Assembly (NCBI GenBank): GCA_902590655.1
Contig: CACIXQ010000002.1
Location: forward strand, 1 to 64,000
Direction: 5' to 3'
Source: an uncultured marine group I thaumarchaeote
GTDB lineage: Archaea; Thermoproteota; Nitrososphaeria; Nitrososphaerales; Nitrosopumilaceae
Length of the DNA: 64,000 bases
Shown here one piece after another: positions 1 to 9,079 of the stretch; position 1 is the first letter of the stretch, and each line of letters begins with the position of its first letter. The position numbers were made by a program, and so were the translations under genes. The notes beneath the pieces are model-generated. The model was not told the origin of the DNA. It made no database searches and was given only the letters and a program-made list of their open reading frames with translations.

Positions 1-337
1 CATCAAGAATTATTATTTTAAACGGAATTTCAGTATCCAAACCAGCAAATCGAGAAAATTTTTTCACTCGTTCTCTCACCATGTTTATTCCACGCTCATC
101 CGATGCATTAAGTTCCAGTGTATAATCACGCCAATGTTCTCCTAGGATCTCTCTTGAAACACAAAGTGCAGCAGTGGTCTTTCCTACACCAGCGGAACCT
201 GAAAATAAAAGATGTGGTAATTCTTTCTGGTTTTTTAACATAGAATTAATGCTACCAACAATTTCCTTCTGATTTACCAATTCAGACATTTGCTGTGGAC
301 GATATTTCTCTACCCACATCACGTTTGATGATGACAT
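1..337 (-). CDS. rfcS: Replication factor C small subunit, N-terminal part (cut by window edge)
   Basis: This is the first 111 or so residues of the clamp-loader small subunit, an AAA+ ATPase that loads the PCNA sliding clamp onto primed DNA. The reverse strand reads [15 protein letters not shown], the typical RfcS opening, then a Walker A motif GSAGVGKTT near residue 46. The window ends inside the Walker B strand (KIIILD). The ATG at 337 is chosen because it directly precedes the conserved WVEKYRP block and has a TATA-like element about 28 bases upstream. The C-terminal two thirds lie outside the window. It is divergent from the GINS-MCM genes, so replication functions are grouped here. Confidence 0.93.
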   Translation of the reverse strand, partial: MSSSNVMWVEKYRPQQMSELVNQKEIVGSINSMLKNQKELPHLLFSGSAGVGKTTAALCVSREILGEHWRDYTLELNASDERGINMVRERVKKFSRFAGLDTEIPFKIIILD

Positions 338-360
338 TAGATCTTTAACCACACTTTCCT

Positions 361-369
361 ATTAATAAA
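361..369 (-). promoter_or_regulatory. TATA-like element for rfcS
   Basis: Read on the minus strand this is TTTATTAAT, centred about 28 bases ahead of the rfcS ATG. That spacing fits a leaderless archaeal transcript whose first base is near the start codon. No transcript data are available; this is a positional inference. Confidence 0.45.
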
Positions 370-457
370 TGACATAAAGGATCAAATGATCAAAGCTTTT
401 TGTAAATTCATTTGATCGATCGTATCCATTAAATGGCTCAATGGTCTTACAGATCCA

Positions 458-991
458 TTGGAAATATCTGAATTAGTACAAATTCATTCGATAGGACATA
501 ACCTAACGGATGTTAAAGTCGAATTTAAGAAAGATACATCTTTAGATATTTCTGGTATTTCAATTCAAGGAAAAACAGGTGAAATTCTTAACATCCCTAG
601 ATGGTCTGCGGAAGTTTTAGAATCTGAAAAATTTGTTGAAATTCAAGATATAGATATGCTTGTAGAATTAAAACAGGCTGTTGAAAAGGAAAAGATGTTA
701 GGTCAATTTGATTTATCAACACTTCAAGTCCAACAACAAGCTGACCCTCATTTTTACATAAAAATGAAATCATACATGAAAGGATTGCCTGAAAAAGATT
801 ATGATAAGGTTCAAAGTTTACTAAACACTCTAGTTAGAACGAGACAAACCAAAATAGTTCGTCTTGCTGATACATCGAAACTCACGGCTGAAATTTCTCA
901 AAAATTATCTATAGAAGAACGAGAATTCTACAATAACCTTAATGATAATAGCTCCAATTTTTCTAAAACAGTAGTAGGTAACAAAACATGA
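458..991 (+). CDS. GINS complex subunit (Gins51-like)
   Basis: This 177-residue protein probably belongs to the archaeal GINS complex, which joins MCM and the GAN/RecJ factor in the replicative CMG-like helicase. Sequence support is modest. A helical C-terminal half ends in a block LSIEEREFYNNL (about residues 148-159), like the conserved end of the archaeal Gins A-domain, and the beta-rich N-terminus could be the small B-domain. The strongest support is position: the stop codon overlaps the ATG of MCM by four bases (ATGA), and GINS beside MCM is a common archaeal arrangement. The start is TTG at 458; no in-frame ATG lies upstream. The upstream ATGs at 433 and 441 are in other frames. Confidence 0.65.
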   Translation: MEISELVQIHSIGHNLTDVKVEFKKDTSLDISGISIQGKTGEILNIPRWSAEVLESEKFVEIQDIDMLVELKQAVEKEKMLGQFDLSTLQVQQQADPHFYIKMKSYMKGLPEKDYDKVQSLLNTLVRTRQTKIVRLADTSKLTAEISQKLSIEEREFYNNLNDNSSNFSKTVVGNKT

Positions 992-3081
992 CAGCGGAAG
1001 GAGCATTAACAGACTCTGCACTTGCAGACAAAGTAAAGGAATTTCTAACGCAATTCAAAGATCCTACTGGTTCCTTTTCTTATGTGGAACATATTGATCA
1101 GATGATAGTTAAGCAATCTACGTACATTGTTGTAGATTTTAATGATCTAGTATCTGTGCCAGTTATTGAATCAAAATTCATTGAAAGCGCTGATGAAATT
1201 CTTCATGCATTCTCAAGGGCTATTTATGAAATTTTGAAGGAGAGTAATCCAGAATATGCAGAGAAAATTAAACATGATATACGTGCACGTATAGCAAATT
1301 TCCCAGACGAACGAAGTTTACGTCAAATTAACTCTGACGTCATAACCAAGATGATAAGTGTCTCTGGTATGGTAGTAAGAGCTTCAGAGGTAAAACCACT
1401 TGCTAAAGAAGTAACTTACAAGTGTCTTGACAAACATATTTCAACATTCACTTTGCTTGATGGAATGAGCTTGAATGCTTCTGTAAAATGTCAAACACCA
1501 AACTGTAAGCATACAAACTTAGCTTTAGTACCTGAAGAAAGCAGATTCATAGACTTTCAAATAGTTAGATTACAGGAATTGCCAGAGGATCTTCCACCAG
1601 GACAATTACCTCACTATGTGAACGTTAGTATGAAGCAAGACTTGGTAGATTACGCACGTCCTGGCGATAGAATTGTTTTGACTGGAATTGTTAGAATTGA
1701 GCAGGAGCGTATATCTGGAGTAAAGCAATCTGAAAGTGCACTTTACAGGCTACGAATAGATGGAGACAATATTGAGTTTATTGGAGGTAAAGGCAATAAA
1801 AGTTCAAGACGAACAGAAAGGGAAGAAATTTCTCCAGATGAACAAAAAATAATTAAAACTTTAGCAAAGAATGATGATATCTATGAGAGATTAGTTGCAT
1901 CATTTGCACCACATATTCGAGGACATGAAATATTCAAAGAAGCAATTCTTTTGCTGATTGTAGGTTCAACACAACGTGCACTTTCTGACGGTTCAAAAGT
2001 TAGAGGAGACATCAATGTTTTTCTTGTTGGTGATCCAGGTACTGCAAAAAGTGAAATGCTAAAATTTTGTGCAAGGATTGCTCCTAGAGGATTGTATACA
2101 TCAGGAAGGGGATCCACTGCTGCTGGTCTAACTGCAGCTGTAGTACGTGATACTTCAGGAATTTTTATGCTAGAAGCAGGTGCAGTGGTTCTTGGTGATC
2201 AAGGTCTAGTTTGCATAGACGAATTTGATAAAATGAGACCAGAAGATAGAAGTGCCCTACACGAAGTGATGGAACAGCAATCAGCTAGCATAGCAAAAGG
2301 AGGTATAGTTGCAACACTTAATGCTAGAACATCAATATTGGCTGCGGCAAACCCTATGTTTGGAAAGTACGATCCATTCAAAAATTTAACCGAGAATGTT
2401 AATCTTCCAATTCCACTTCTTACAAGATTTGACTTGGTATTCGTTGTAAGGGATATCCCTGGGGAGGAAAAAGACAGACAGATAGCAGAACATATCATAA
2501 GTCAGCATGGAGAATCTGGAACTGATACTGCATCACTCATAGATGTAGATATTCTTACAAAATATTTGGCATACGCAAAACGAATTGAACCAGCTCTGAC
2601 AAAAGAAGCTGAAACTAAGATAATGGAATTTTATCTTAAAATGAGAAGTATTGAGGGTGAGGATAAAGAAAAAATGATTACAATAACACCACGACAGCTA
2701 GAAGGATTGATTAGATTATCGACCGCACGGGCAAGACTTTTGTTAAAAAATCAAGTTGATGTAGACGATGCGGAAAGAGCGATTTTCCTATTCAATCAAA
2801 TGTTGGAGAATTCTGGAATAGATGTTAATACAGGTAAGGTCGACATCGGCGTACTTCAGGGTCGTCCTCGTAGTGAAGTATCAAAGCTATCTACATTCAT
2901 GGAAACCATGAGATCACTTGAGGGTGATGACAAATCACCTGTATTAGAACAAGATTTGATTGATGAACTCATAAAATCAGATAAATTCAAAGATGAAGAC
3001 GAAGTTAGACGATTTGTTCGCAAAATGAACCAAGAAGCATCTATTTATGAGTCAAAACCAGGTCATTGGAATACAGTATGA
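988..3081 (+). CDS. mcm: Replicative DNA helicase MCM
   Basis: This is the 697-residue minichromosome maintenance helicase, a homohexamer that unwinds DNA at the fork. The N-terminal domain has a zinc site made from C146, H150, C168 and C173, so the first pair is C-x3-H rather than the usual C-x2-C. The AAA+ core has Walker A GDPGTAKS (about 348-355), Walker B VCIDEFDKM (about 409-417), sensor 1 AAANP, and an arginine finger LLTRFD (about 477-482). A winged-helix C-terminus follows. Length is normal, with no intein. The ATG overlaps the GINS stop and the TGA overlaps the helicase start downstream, so the three genes are probably translationally coupled. Confidence 0.97.
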   Translation: MTAEGALTDSALADKVKEFLTQFKDPTGSFSYVEHIDQMIVKQSTYIVVDFNDLVSVPVIESKFIESADEILHAFSRAIYEILKESNPEYAEKIKHDIRARIANFPDERSLRQINSDVITKMISVSGMVVRASEVKPLAKEVTYKCLDKHISTFTLLDGMSLNASVKCQTPNCKHTNLALVPEESRFIDFQIVRLQELPEDLPPGQLPHYVNVSMKQDLVDYARPGDRIVLTGIVRIEQERISGVKQSESALYRLRIDGDNIEFIGGKGNKSSRRTEREEISPDEQKIIKTLAKNDDIYERLVASFAPHIRGHEIFKEAILLLIVGSTQRALSDGSKVRGDINVFLVGDPGTAKSEMLKFCARIAPRGLYTSGRGSTAAGLTAAVVRDTSGIFMLEAGAVVLGDQGLVCIDEFDKMRPEDRSALHEVMEQQSASIAKGGIVATLNARTSILAAANPMFGKYDPFKNLTENVNLPIPLLTRFDLVFVVRDIPGEEKDRQIAEHIISQHGESGTDTASLIDVDILTKYLAYAKRIEPALTKEAETKIMEFYLKMRSIEGEDKEKMITITPRQLEGLIRLSTARARLLLKNQVDVDDAERAIFLFNQMLENSGIDVNTGKVDIGVLQGRPRSEVSKLSTFMETMRSLEGDDKSPVLEQDLIDELIKSDKFKDEDEVRRFVRKMNQEASIYESKPGHWNTV

Positions 3082-5231
3082 GAATTGCTGAATTACCGCT
3101 CGACTCTAATACAATTAATTTCTTAAAATCAGAAGGCTACACAAAACTTTACCCCCCACAGAATGATGCGGTGAAAGCAGGAGTTCTTGATGGTAAAAGT
3201 GTCATGATTTCTGTCCCCACTGCAAGCGGCAAAACACTCATTGCAATGCTAGCAACACTATCTCATCTATCAAAAAATAAATCCAAAGTAATCTATCTTA
3301 CCCCATTACGAGCACTAGCATCTGAAAAATTTGAAGAGTTTAAAAAATTAGAAAAAATCAGCGGAAGTAAAATAAAAGTAGCAATATCTACAGGTGATTT
3401 TGATTCAAAAGATAATGAATTGGATGATGCAGATATCATAATTCTTACAAACGAAACCATGGATGCTATGATGACGTTTCAAAAATCTTGGATTTATGAA
3501 ATAGGAGTAGTAGTTTCTGATGAAATCCACCTTATTGGTGATTCTGGTAGAGGACCTACACTTGAAATGATTCTGACTAGATTGAAAACTGGTTATGTAG
3601 GAAAAAAACCGCAGATAGTTGCACTGAGTGCTACTATATCAAATTCTTCTGAACTTGCAGAATGGTTGGATTGTAAGCTTGTTGAAAGTGAATGGAGACC
3701 TGTGCCATTATCTGAAGCAGTATATAGTAATCATACCATAACAAATCAAGATCGTGTTGAATCTGAAGGTAATCTTGACAAAAAAAGAGAAACTAGACAT
3801 AGAAATCCTGCAATCGGCTTGGGGTTAGATATAGTAGAAGATGGAGCACAAAGTCTGATATTCACTATGACAAGATCTAGTGCAGTTGCTGCCGCTACTG
3901 AAGCTGGAAAATTTGTTGCGAAACAATTGAAAAAAGATGAACTTGAGGAATTAGATAAAACCTCTAAAACAATACTTCCAAGGGAAACTGAAGATCAAAC
4001 AAAGTTAGTAAAAAAATTAGCAGATGCTGTAAGAAATGGAACCGCATTTCATCATGCAGGACTTGATCAAAGATGTCGCACAATAATTGAAACTGAATTC
4101 AAAAATGGAAATATCAAAATGTTAACGGCAACTCCAACTTTGGCTGCAGGCGTAAATCTTCCAGCACGCAGAGTAATAATTTCTAGCGTATTCAGATTTG
4201 GCGCAAATGGAAATGCACCAATTCCTATCTTAGAATACAAACAGATGTGTGGAAGAGCTGGTAGGCCACAATACGATGATGAAGGTGAATCAATAATTGT
4301 TGCAAAAGGCTCACCCAATCAATATCTAGAACATTATGTAGATGGTGTTCCAGAATCTCTCGAGTCACAAATACTTGGTGCCAGTTCTCTAAGAATTCAT
4401 TTACTTGGTTTAATTGCAACATCGTCAACCTTTTCTGCAATTTCTGAAGGGAAGCTCAATGAATTTTTTTCTCAAACTTTTGGTGGTTTGTCTGATAATA
4501 AGTTAGAAAGTAAAATCGCTAATCGGCTAAAAGAGTTGAAAATGTATGATATGATTACTGATGAAGATGGTTTCAAACCTACAAAATTTGGACAAAAAGT
4601 ATTTTGGTTAAGGATTGATCCAAAAACTGCATTCGATATAACTGCATATCTTGAGGACTATGTTAAAGGAAACAAACACACATTTGGTTTCTTGCATATG
4701 ATTACCAATCTGCCTGAATTCTATCCACAGTTTGGGTTAACAGGAAAACTTGAGGAAAAGATGGAAGAGATGCATGATAATTTTAAACATGAAAAATTAT
4801 ACACGGAACAGAAACTGAATCACGATTGGACAAAAAGTCTACTAATACTACATTATTGGATTGATGGTATGACATATTCTATGATGTCTGATGAATTTAA
4901 TGCTGAACCTGGTGATGTATTTCAAATACGCCAAAATACTGAACATTTGGCATACATTACTAGAGAAATTGCTAGATTCTGGAAAAATCAAATTCTTGTT
5001 GATGAATTAGATATTCTAAGACAGCGAATTAGACATGGTGTACCAGAAAAATACCTTGATCTGGTAAAAATCAAAAATGTGGGACGTGTACGGGCAAAAA
5101 TATTGCACAAATATGGTTTTCATGATCGTATAGATTTGAGAAAAGCATCACTTGAGAAATTAGCAGAAATAGATAAAATTGGTAAAACGATTGCAAAAAG
5201 TATCAAATCACAGGTAGAAAAGGTAGAATAA
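3078..5231 (+). CDS. hel308: Hel308/Ski2-family DNA helicase
   Basis: This superfamily 2 helicase of the Hel308 type is thought to act on stalled replication forks and in recombination. It shows the Q-motif region YPPQNDA, Walker A VPTASGKT, a DEIH box (motif II), motif III LSAT and motif VI QMCGRAGR. The C-terminus carries a helix-hairpin-helix domain (KIKNVGRVRAKIL then EIDKIGKTIAKSI). I chose the ATG at 3078, which gives 717 residues and an ATGA overlap with the mcm stop. A TTG at 3066 is in frame but would overlap mcm by 16 bases. The DEIH box fits the Hel308 clade, whose archaeal members carry DEIH or DEVH here. Confidence 0.9.
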   Translation: MRIAELPLDSNTINFLKSEGYTKLYPPQNDAVKAGVLDGKSVMISVPTASGKTLIAMLATLSHLSKNKSKVIYLTPLRALASEKFEEFKKLEKISGSKIKVAISTGDFDSKDNELDDADIIILTNETMDAMMTFQKSWIYEIGVVVSDEIHLIGDSGRGPTLEMILTRLKTGYVGKKPQIVALSATISNSSELAEWLDCKLVESEWRPVPLSEAVYSNHTITNQDRVESEGNLDKKRETRHRNPAIGLGLDIVEDGAQSLIFTMTRSSAVAAATEAGKFVAKQLKKDELEELDKTSKTILPRETEDQTKLVKKLADAVRNGTAFHHAGLDQRCRTIIETEFKNGNIKMLTATPTLAAGVNLPARRVIISSVFRFGANGNAPIPILEYKQMCGRAGRPQYDDEGESIIVAKGSPNQYLEHYVDGVPESLESQILGASSLRIHLLGLIATSSTFSAISEGKLNEFFSQTFGGLSDNKLESKIANRLKELKMYDMITDEDGFKPTKFGQKVFWLRIDPKTAFDITAYLEDYVKGNKHTFGFLHMITNLPEFYPQFGLTGKLEEKMEEMHDNFKHEKLYTEQKLNHDWTKSLLILHYWIDGMTYSMMSDEFNAEPGDVFQIRQNTEHLAYITREIARFWKNQILVDELDILRQRIRHGVPEKYLDLVKIKNVGRVRAKILHKYGFHDRIDLRKASLEKLAEIDKIGKTIAKSIKSQVEKVE

Positions 5232-6221
5232 TTGGAAGAAAAAATAATAGCGGCTATAATTGTATCAGCAATTGCTTTTTTTTCGATTTATGCGTTTACA
5301 CCTGTTTTGATTAAATTCCTACAAAAGCGAAACATAACGGTAAAGGACGTTAACAAGAAAGGCAATATCATGATACCCCGACCAGGTGGTATCTCAATAC
5401 TTCTTGGAATTGTTGCATCAGAAATTACTTTATACCTATTTTTCCCAATATCAGAAATTTTAGCTATAATCATAACATCCATTCTAGGATTTTCTGTTGG
5501 TATAATAGATGATAAAAAAACTATGGGTGGTTGGTTTAAACCTCTAGCACTAGCATTTTGTGCAGCTCCAATACTTTTGTTAGGTGCATATGACTCAAAT
5601 CTTGACTTTCCTCTATTTGGCTCGGTCAAAATACCATCTTTGTATCTAGCTTTAGTGGTATTCATGATCCCAATTATGGGAAATACAATAAATTCTATTG
5701 ATGTTCTCAATGGAATAGCTAGTGGAGTTACTACGATTGCAAGTTTTGCGTTGGCAGTTTCACTGTTTATTCTACAGAATTATGAGATTGGTATATCTTG
5801 CCTATGCTTAGGGTTTGCTTCTCTTGCTTTTTACAAATATCATAAATTCCCGAGCAAGATTTTTCCTGGTGATTCTGGCGCTGTGATGTTTGGTGCAACA
5901 TATGGTGTTATAGCTATTGTTGGTCAAGTAGAAGTTATTGCGGCAGTTGCAATTTTACCTGCTGTCATCAATTCATTTTTGTTCCTCTCAAGTGTTAAAA
6001 AAATAGTTGAACATAGAGAAATTAAAAATCCTGTAAAACATACTGATGACTTTAAACTGAAATCCACCGACGAAAATCATGCACCAATTACATTAGTAAG
6101 GTTACTTATTGCAAAAAAACCATTGTCGGAAAAACAAATTTGCAATGAAGTTTTAAAATTGACCACATTTTCAGGAGTCTTAGCAGTCATCACGGCATTT
6201 ATGATGGGAGTGAAAATTTAA
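5232..6221 (+). CDS. GPT/MraY-family sugar-1-phosphate transferase (AglH-like)
   Basis: This polytopic membrane enzyme should move a GlcNAc-1-phosphate-type group from a UDP-sugar onto a polyprenyl phosphate, the first step of N-glycan or polymer assembly. It is 329 residues with about ten hydrophobic segments. Family signatures are GIIDDKK (metal-binding Asp pair), NSIDVLNGIASG and FPGDSGAVMFGA. The start is TTG, which directly abuts the helicase stop, and the end overlaps the next gene by one base (TAATG). Facing it is a minus-strand sugar-modifying group (6448-8132), consistent with a glycan-precursor role. The exact sugar is unknown. Confidence 0.85.
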   Translation: MEEKIIAAIIVSAIAFFSIYAFTPVLIKFLQKRNITVKDVNKKGNIMIPRPGGISILLGIVASEITLYLFFPISEILAIIITSILGFSVGIIDDKKTMGGWFKPLALAFCAAPILLLGAYDSNLDFPLFGSVKIPSLYLALVVFMIPIMGNTINSIDVLNGIASGVTTIASFALAVSLFILQNYEIGISCLCLGFASLAFYKYHKFPSKIFPGDSGAVMFGATYGVIAIVGQVEVIAAVAILPAVINSFLFLSSVKKIVEHREIKNPVKHTDDFKLKSTDENHAPITLVRLLIAKKPLSEKQICNEVLKLTTFSGVLAVITAFMMGVKI

Positions 6222-6445
6222 TGGCGATAAAAATTTACAGTTTTATCTTTGTTATGTGGATTTTAATGTTAATCGGTGGTGGATTAGTAATAGTATTTGT
6301 TGGACCATTTACACTTTCTTCAGGTATTGATCCAATAATTACTTCTAGCATTAAAGTAATTATTGCATTATTTTTAATATTCATTTGGCTATTCACGCTA
6401 ACAAAAGTCAAGAACTGGATATTCAAATCACAAGTAAAATCTTAG
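6221..6445 (+). CDS. Small two-helix membrane protein
   Basis: This 74-residue hydrophobic protein has two predicted membrane segments (about residues 7-29 and 40-62), separated by a short loop SSGIDPIITSS. It ends in a basic tail. No family is recognised. Its ATG overlaps the stop of the sugar-1-phosphate transferase by one base, so it is probably co-translated with it and may be an accessory to that membrane enzyme; that is inference from position only. Confidence 0.6.
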   Translation: MAIKIYSFIFVMWILMLIGGGLVIVFVGPFTLSSGIDPIITSSIKVIIALFLIFIWLFTLTKVKNWIFKSQVKS

Positions 6446-6447
6446 AT

Positions 6448-6924
6448 TTAGTTACTCTTCCATTCAGTTTGTCTTTTATCATATTCACTACGCGAGTATT
6501 TTGTCTTCGCAGGAACACCCATAACTACGGTATCTGGTGGGACATCCTTAGTGACTACTGCACCCATTCCAACCACACTATTTTTACCAATAGTTACACC
6601 TGCTTTGATTACAGCTCTACTACCAATTATTACATTATCTTCAATTATTACACCAACTAATTTTTCACTTGGTGGGTAAGGATCATTTGTTAGTGCAGCA
6701 CTGGGTCCAATGAAAACATTTTTTCCAATCCTGGAAAGTGGTGGGATGTAAACTAATCCTTCAATGAGCGTATTGTCTCCAATTTTTACGTCATAATCTA
6801 TATGAGCTAGAGAGCCGATCTTGACATTGCTTCCAATTTCAACGTTATCTCCAACATAAACAAAATTCCAGATCTTGGTATTTTCACCAATCTTTGCTTT
6901 GTCAGAAATATAGTTAGTAACCAA
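6448..6924 (-). CDS. Left-handed beta-helix sugar N-acetyltransferase (WbpD/WlbB-like)
   Basis: This 158-residue acetyltransferase is built from hexapeptide repeats (IGENTK, VEIGSN, VKIGDN, RIGKNV, VIIGSR, VTIGKN) that form a left-handed beta helix. It closely resembles enzymes that acetylate a 3-amino-sugar nucleotide, and the loop with NDPYPPSE fits that subgroup. It probably acts with the Gfo/Idh dehydrogenase encoded at 7197-8132; together these are the WbpB/WbpD or WlbA/WlbB pair used to make UDP-diacetamido sugars. The start is a TTG at 6924, eight bases after the stop of the Trm112-like gene. A dedicated DegT aminotransferase is not adjacent. Confidence 0.85.
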   Translation of the reverse strand: MVTNYISDKAKIGENTKIWNFVYVGDNVEIGSNVKIGSLAHIDYDVKIGDNTLIEGLVYIPPLSRIGKNVFIGPSAALTNDPYPPSEKLVGVIIEDNVIIGSRAVIKAGVTIGKNSVVGMGAVVTKDVPPDTVVMGVPAKTKYSRSEYDKRQTEWKSN

Positions 6925-6930
6925 AATATC

Positions 6931-7200
6931 TCACAAATGCCATGGTAACGCCTTCGTTATAATTTTCTCTGGTAATTCCCTAGTATTTCTTTTTAGAAAT
7001 TCAATATCTTGTTTTTTATCTCTTAATTCATCAGGCAACATTATAGGAATTTCATCCATTATTGGAAAAAACCTAGAACACTTTTCACAATACAAAGTTC
7101 CTTCGGTTATTTTTTCGTCATCTGATTTATTTTCAAATAATTCTAGTGGATGATGTTTATCGATGGGACATGCAAGTATTTCTAATAATTTTCTGTTCAT
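6931..7200 (-). CDS. Trm112-like zinc-ribbon protein
   Basis: This 89-residue protein matches the Trm112/UPF0434 family (LLEILACPIDKHHPLELF, then CEKCSRFFPIMDEIPIMLP). Family members bind and activate methyltransferases. The usual CPxC pair is CPID here, so three Cys remain (C11, then the CEKC pair), and zinc binding may be altered or lost. Its start overlaps the end of the Gfo/Idh gene by four bases. Trm112-like proteins are often found inside polysaccharide operons, where the partner is unknown. No methyltransferase is adjacent. Confidence 0.8.
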   Translation of the reverse strand: MNRKLLEILACPIDKHHPLELFENKSDDEKITEGTLYCEKCSRFFPIMDEIPIMLPDELRDKKQDIEFLKRNTRELPEKIITKALPWHL

Positions 7201-8132
7201 CTTAGATCAAGATAGATTGGTGTTCCCCTTTGACTTGATAAAAGTGCAGCTTCTGCAATTTTTGTAACATTTACAGCCTGTTCTGGTTTTACCACAAGAT
7301 CATTTTTACCATCTATTGCATCTAGAAAATTTCTTATTTCTAATGATAGTGGTTCAACTTTTTCATTTTTGGGGGTTTCTGTATCATTGCCAGTTTCGAT
7401 TCGAACTTCCTGAGTTATGAAATCTGAAAATATTCTTGCATCTGTGCAAACAGCATTAAAATTTCTCACACGTATAGGAGTTATCCAGTTTGAAGAGATT
7501 GTTGCAGTCTTGTTATCTTTAAACCCTAATGTTATAGTAGCAAAGTCTTCATGCTCGTGATTAATTTTACCAGCGATCGCAAAGACAACTTCCGGTGTGT
7601 CATCAAATAACCACATAGCAGTATCAATATCATGAACAGATGTATCATAAATAACTCCAACATCCTTGATGTGTTGTGGCATTCTATGTTCACGATAAAA
7701 CTCAAGCCTGATTAAATCTCCATATTTTTGTGATTTAATAGAATTTTTTACAGAAACGACAGCTGGATTAAATCGTTCTATATATCCACAAGTTAGAATT
7801 ACCTTATTTCTTTTTGCAAGGTCGACAAGATTCTGACCATCGTCAGATAAGTATGTCATTGGTTTTTCTATGAAAACATGTTTTTTATTTTCAATGAGCT
7901 TTGTAGCAATACTTGAGTGTGTAATAGTAGGTGTACAGATTAATGCTGCATCAAATTTCTCCTGTTCTAATAAGATTTCAAGTGAGTCATAAAAATTTAC
8001 AGAGTATTTCTTTCCAAATTCTTTGGCACGCTCTGAGTTTGTATCACATACTGCAGAGAGTACACCAAATTCTGAAAGTACCCTTGAATGGTTTTTTCCC
8101 CATCCTCCAACTCCTATCTGAACAACATTCAA
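7197..8132 (-). CDS. Gfo/Idh/MocA-family sugar dehydrogenase (WlbA/WbpB-like)
   Basis: This 311-residue NAD(P)-dependent oxidoreductase has the Rossmann start VVQIGVGGWGKNH, the signature HVFIEKPMT with the catalytic Lys, and a C-terminal domain with YDTSVHDIDTAMW. With the beta-helix acetyltransferase next door it fits oxidation of a UDP-sugar at C3 before transamination and acetylation. The start is TTG directly after the stop of the aminotransferase gene. The true substrate cannot be read from the sequence. Order on the minus strand is ilvE, this gene, the Trm112-like gene, then the acetyltransferase, with almost no spacing. Confidence 0.85.
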   Translation of the reverse strand: MNVVQIGVGGWGKNHSRVLSEFGVLSAVCDTNSERAKEFGKKYSVNFYDSLEILLEQEKFDAALICTPTITHSSIATKLIENKKHVFIEKPMTYLSDDGQNLVDLAKRNKVILTCGYIERFNPAVVSVKNSIKSQKYGDLIRLEFYREHRMPQHIKDVGVIYDTSVHDIDTAMWLFDDTPEVVFAIAGKINHEHEDFATITLGFKDNKTATISSNWITPIRVRNFNAVCTDARIFSDFITQEVRIETGNDTETPKNEKVEPLSLEIRNFLDAIDGKNDLVVKPEQAVNVTKIAEAALLSSQRGTPIYLDLR

Positions 8133-9050
8133 TCAATACACCGCAGTTAACCAATTGGAATAATTTTCGTTTTTATTCATTACGATGTCTAAATAAGTAT
8201 CCATAAACAGTTTGGTTATATCCCCAACTTTTCCACTACCAATTTTCTTTTTATCAATTTTAATTATAGGTGTAATTTCTGCAGCTGTTCCTGAGAGGAA
8301 AATTTCGTCAGCAGTCTTCAATTCTTTTTTACTAACTTTTCGTACATTCACTTTTAATTTCATATCTTTAGCTAATGTAATAATCGACCTTCGTGTAATT
8401 CCATCTAATGCGGATGAACTAAGTGATGGAGTAACCAACCTGTTATTTTTTACCAAGAATATATTTTCACCAGGTGCCTCACTTACATTTCCAGATTGAT
8501 CCAATAGAATTGCTTCCTCAAATCCTCTCTGTTTTGCATCCTGTGTTGCCAAAATAGAATTTAGATAATTACCACCCATCTTTGCTTGCGTGGGTGTTGA
8601 TACATCACTAAATTTTCTCCATTTTGATATAGTTGCACTAATTCCATTCTTGTTAAATAAATCACCAAATGGGAAAGAAAAGATTGCTGTATGCGTTGGT
8701 GCATTTTTTGTTACATGGAGATTAATTCCGTATTGTCCTACAAAATAAAATGGCCTAATGTAACATGATTTTTTTATTTTATTTTTCTTACATAGATCTA
8801 TTACGGCATTTTGTATCTGTTTATCAGAGAAATTTAACGTAATATTGTAAAATTTACCTGAATTCCTAAACCTCTTAACATGCTCATTCAATCTAAAAAC
8901 ATACAAGTTTTTTGAATTCCAATATGTTCTAATTCCTTCGAATATTGATGTACCATAATGTATTGCATGCGTGGTTACTGGAATCTTAGCTTTATCCAAC
9001 GGTATAAGCTTCCCATCAAACCAAATGTATTTTGAGAGAGGGAATTTCAC
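8133..9050 (-). CDS. ilvE: Branched-chain-amino-acid aminotransferase
   Basis: This fold-type IV PLP enzyme interconverts branched-chain amino acids and 2-keto acids. Typical features are the opening KYIWFDGKLIPLDKAKIPV, HAIHYGTSIFEGIRTY, the PLP region QAKMGGNYLNS, and EAPGENIFLV followed by GITRRSII. At 305 residues it is standard length. The start is GTG at 9050, with a TATA-like element about 24 bases before it. Its stop abuts the start of the sugar dehydrogenase. A role as the amino donor step for the neighbouring amino-sugar genes is possible but less likely than amino-acid metabolism. Confidence 0.92.
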   Translation of the reverse strand: MKFPLSKYIWFDGKLIPLDKAKIPVTTHAIHYGTSIFEGIRTYWNSKNLYVFRLNEHVKRFRNSGKFYNITLNFSDKQIQNAVIDLCKKNKIKKSCYIRPFYFVGQYGINLHVTKNAPTHTAIFSFPFGDLFNKNGISATISKWRKFSDVSTPTQAKMGGNYLNSILATQDAKQRGFEEAILLDQSGNVSEAPGENIFLVKNNRLVTPSLSSSALDGITRRSIITLAKDMKLKVNVRKVSKKELKTADEIFLSGTAAEITPIIKIDKKKIGSGKVGDITKLFMDTYLDIVMNKNENYSNWLTAVY

Positions 9051-9068
9051 AGAAACTTGAACAGTTGT

Positions 9069-9079
9069 CTATAATTAAT
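9069..9079 (-). promoter_or_regulatory. TATA-like element for ilvE operon
   Basis: The minus strand reads ATTAATTATAG here, centred about 24 bases before the GTG of ilvE. It lies entirely between ilvE and the end of the upstream nucleotidyltransferase gene, so the four-gene ilvE set can have its own leaderless transcript. Confidence 0.4.

Noticed and set aside
3066-3077. TTG at 3066 as the Hel308 start
   Set aside because: It gives a 16-base overlap; the ATG at 3078 gives the usual 4-base overlap.
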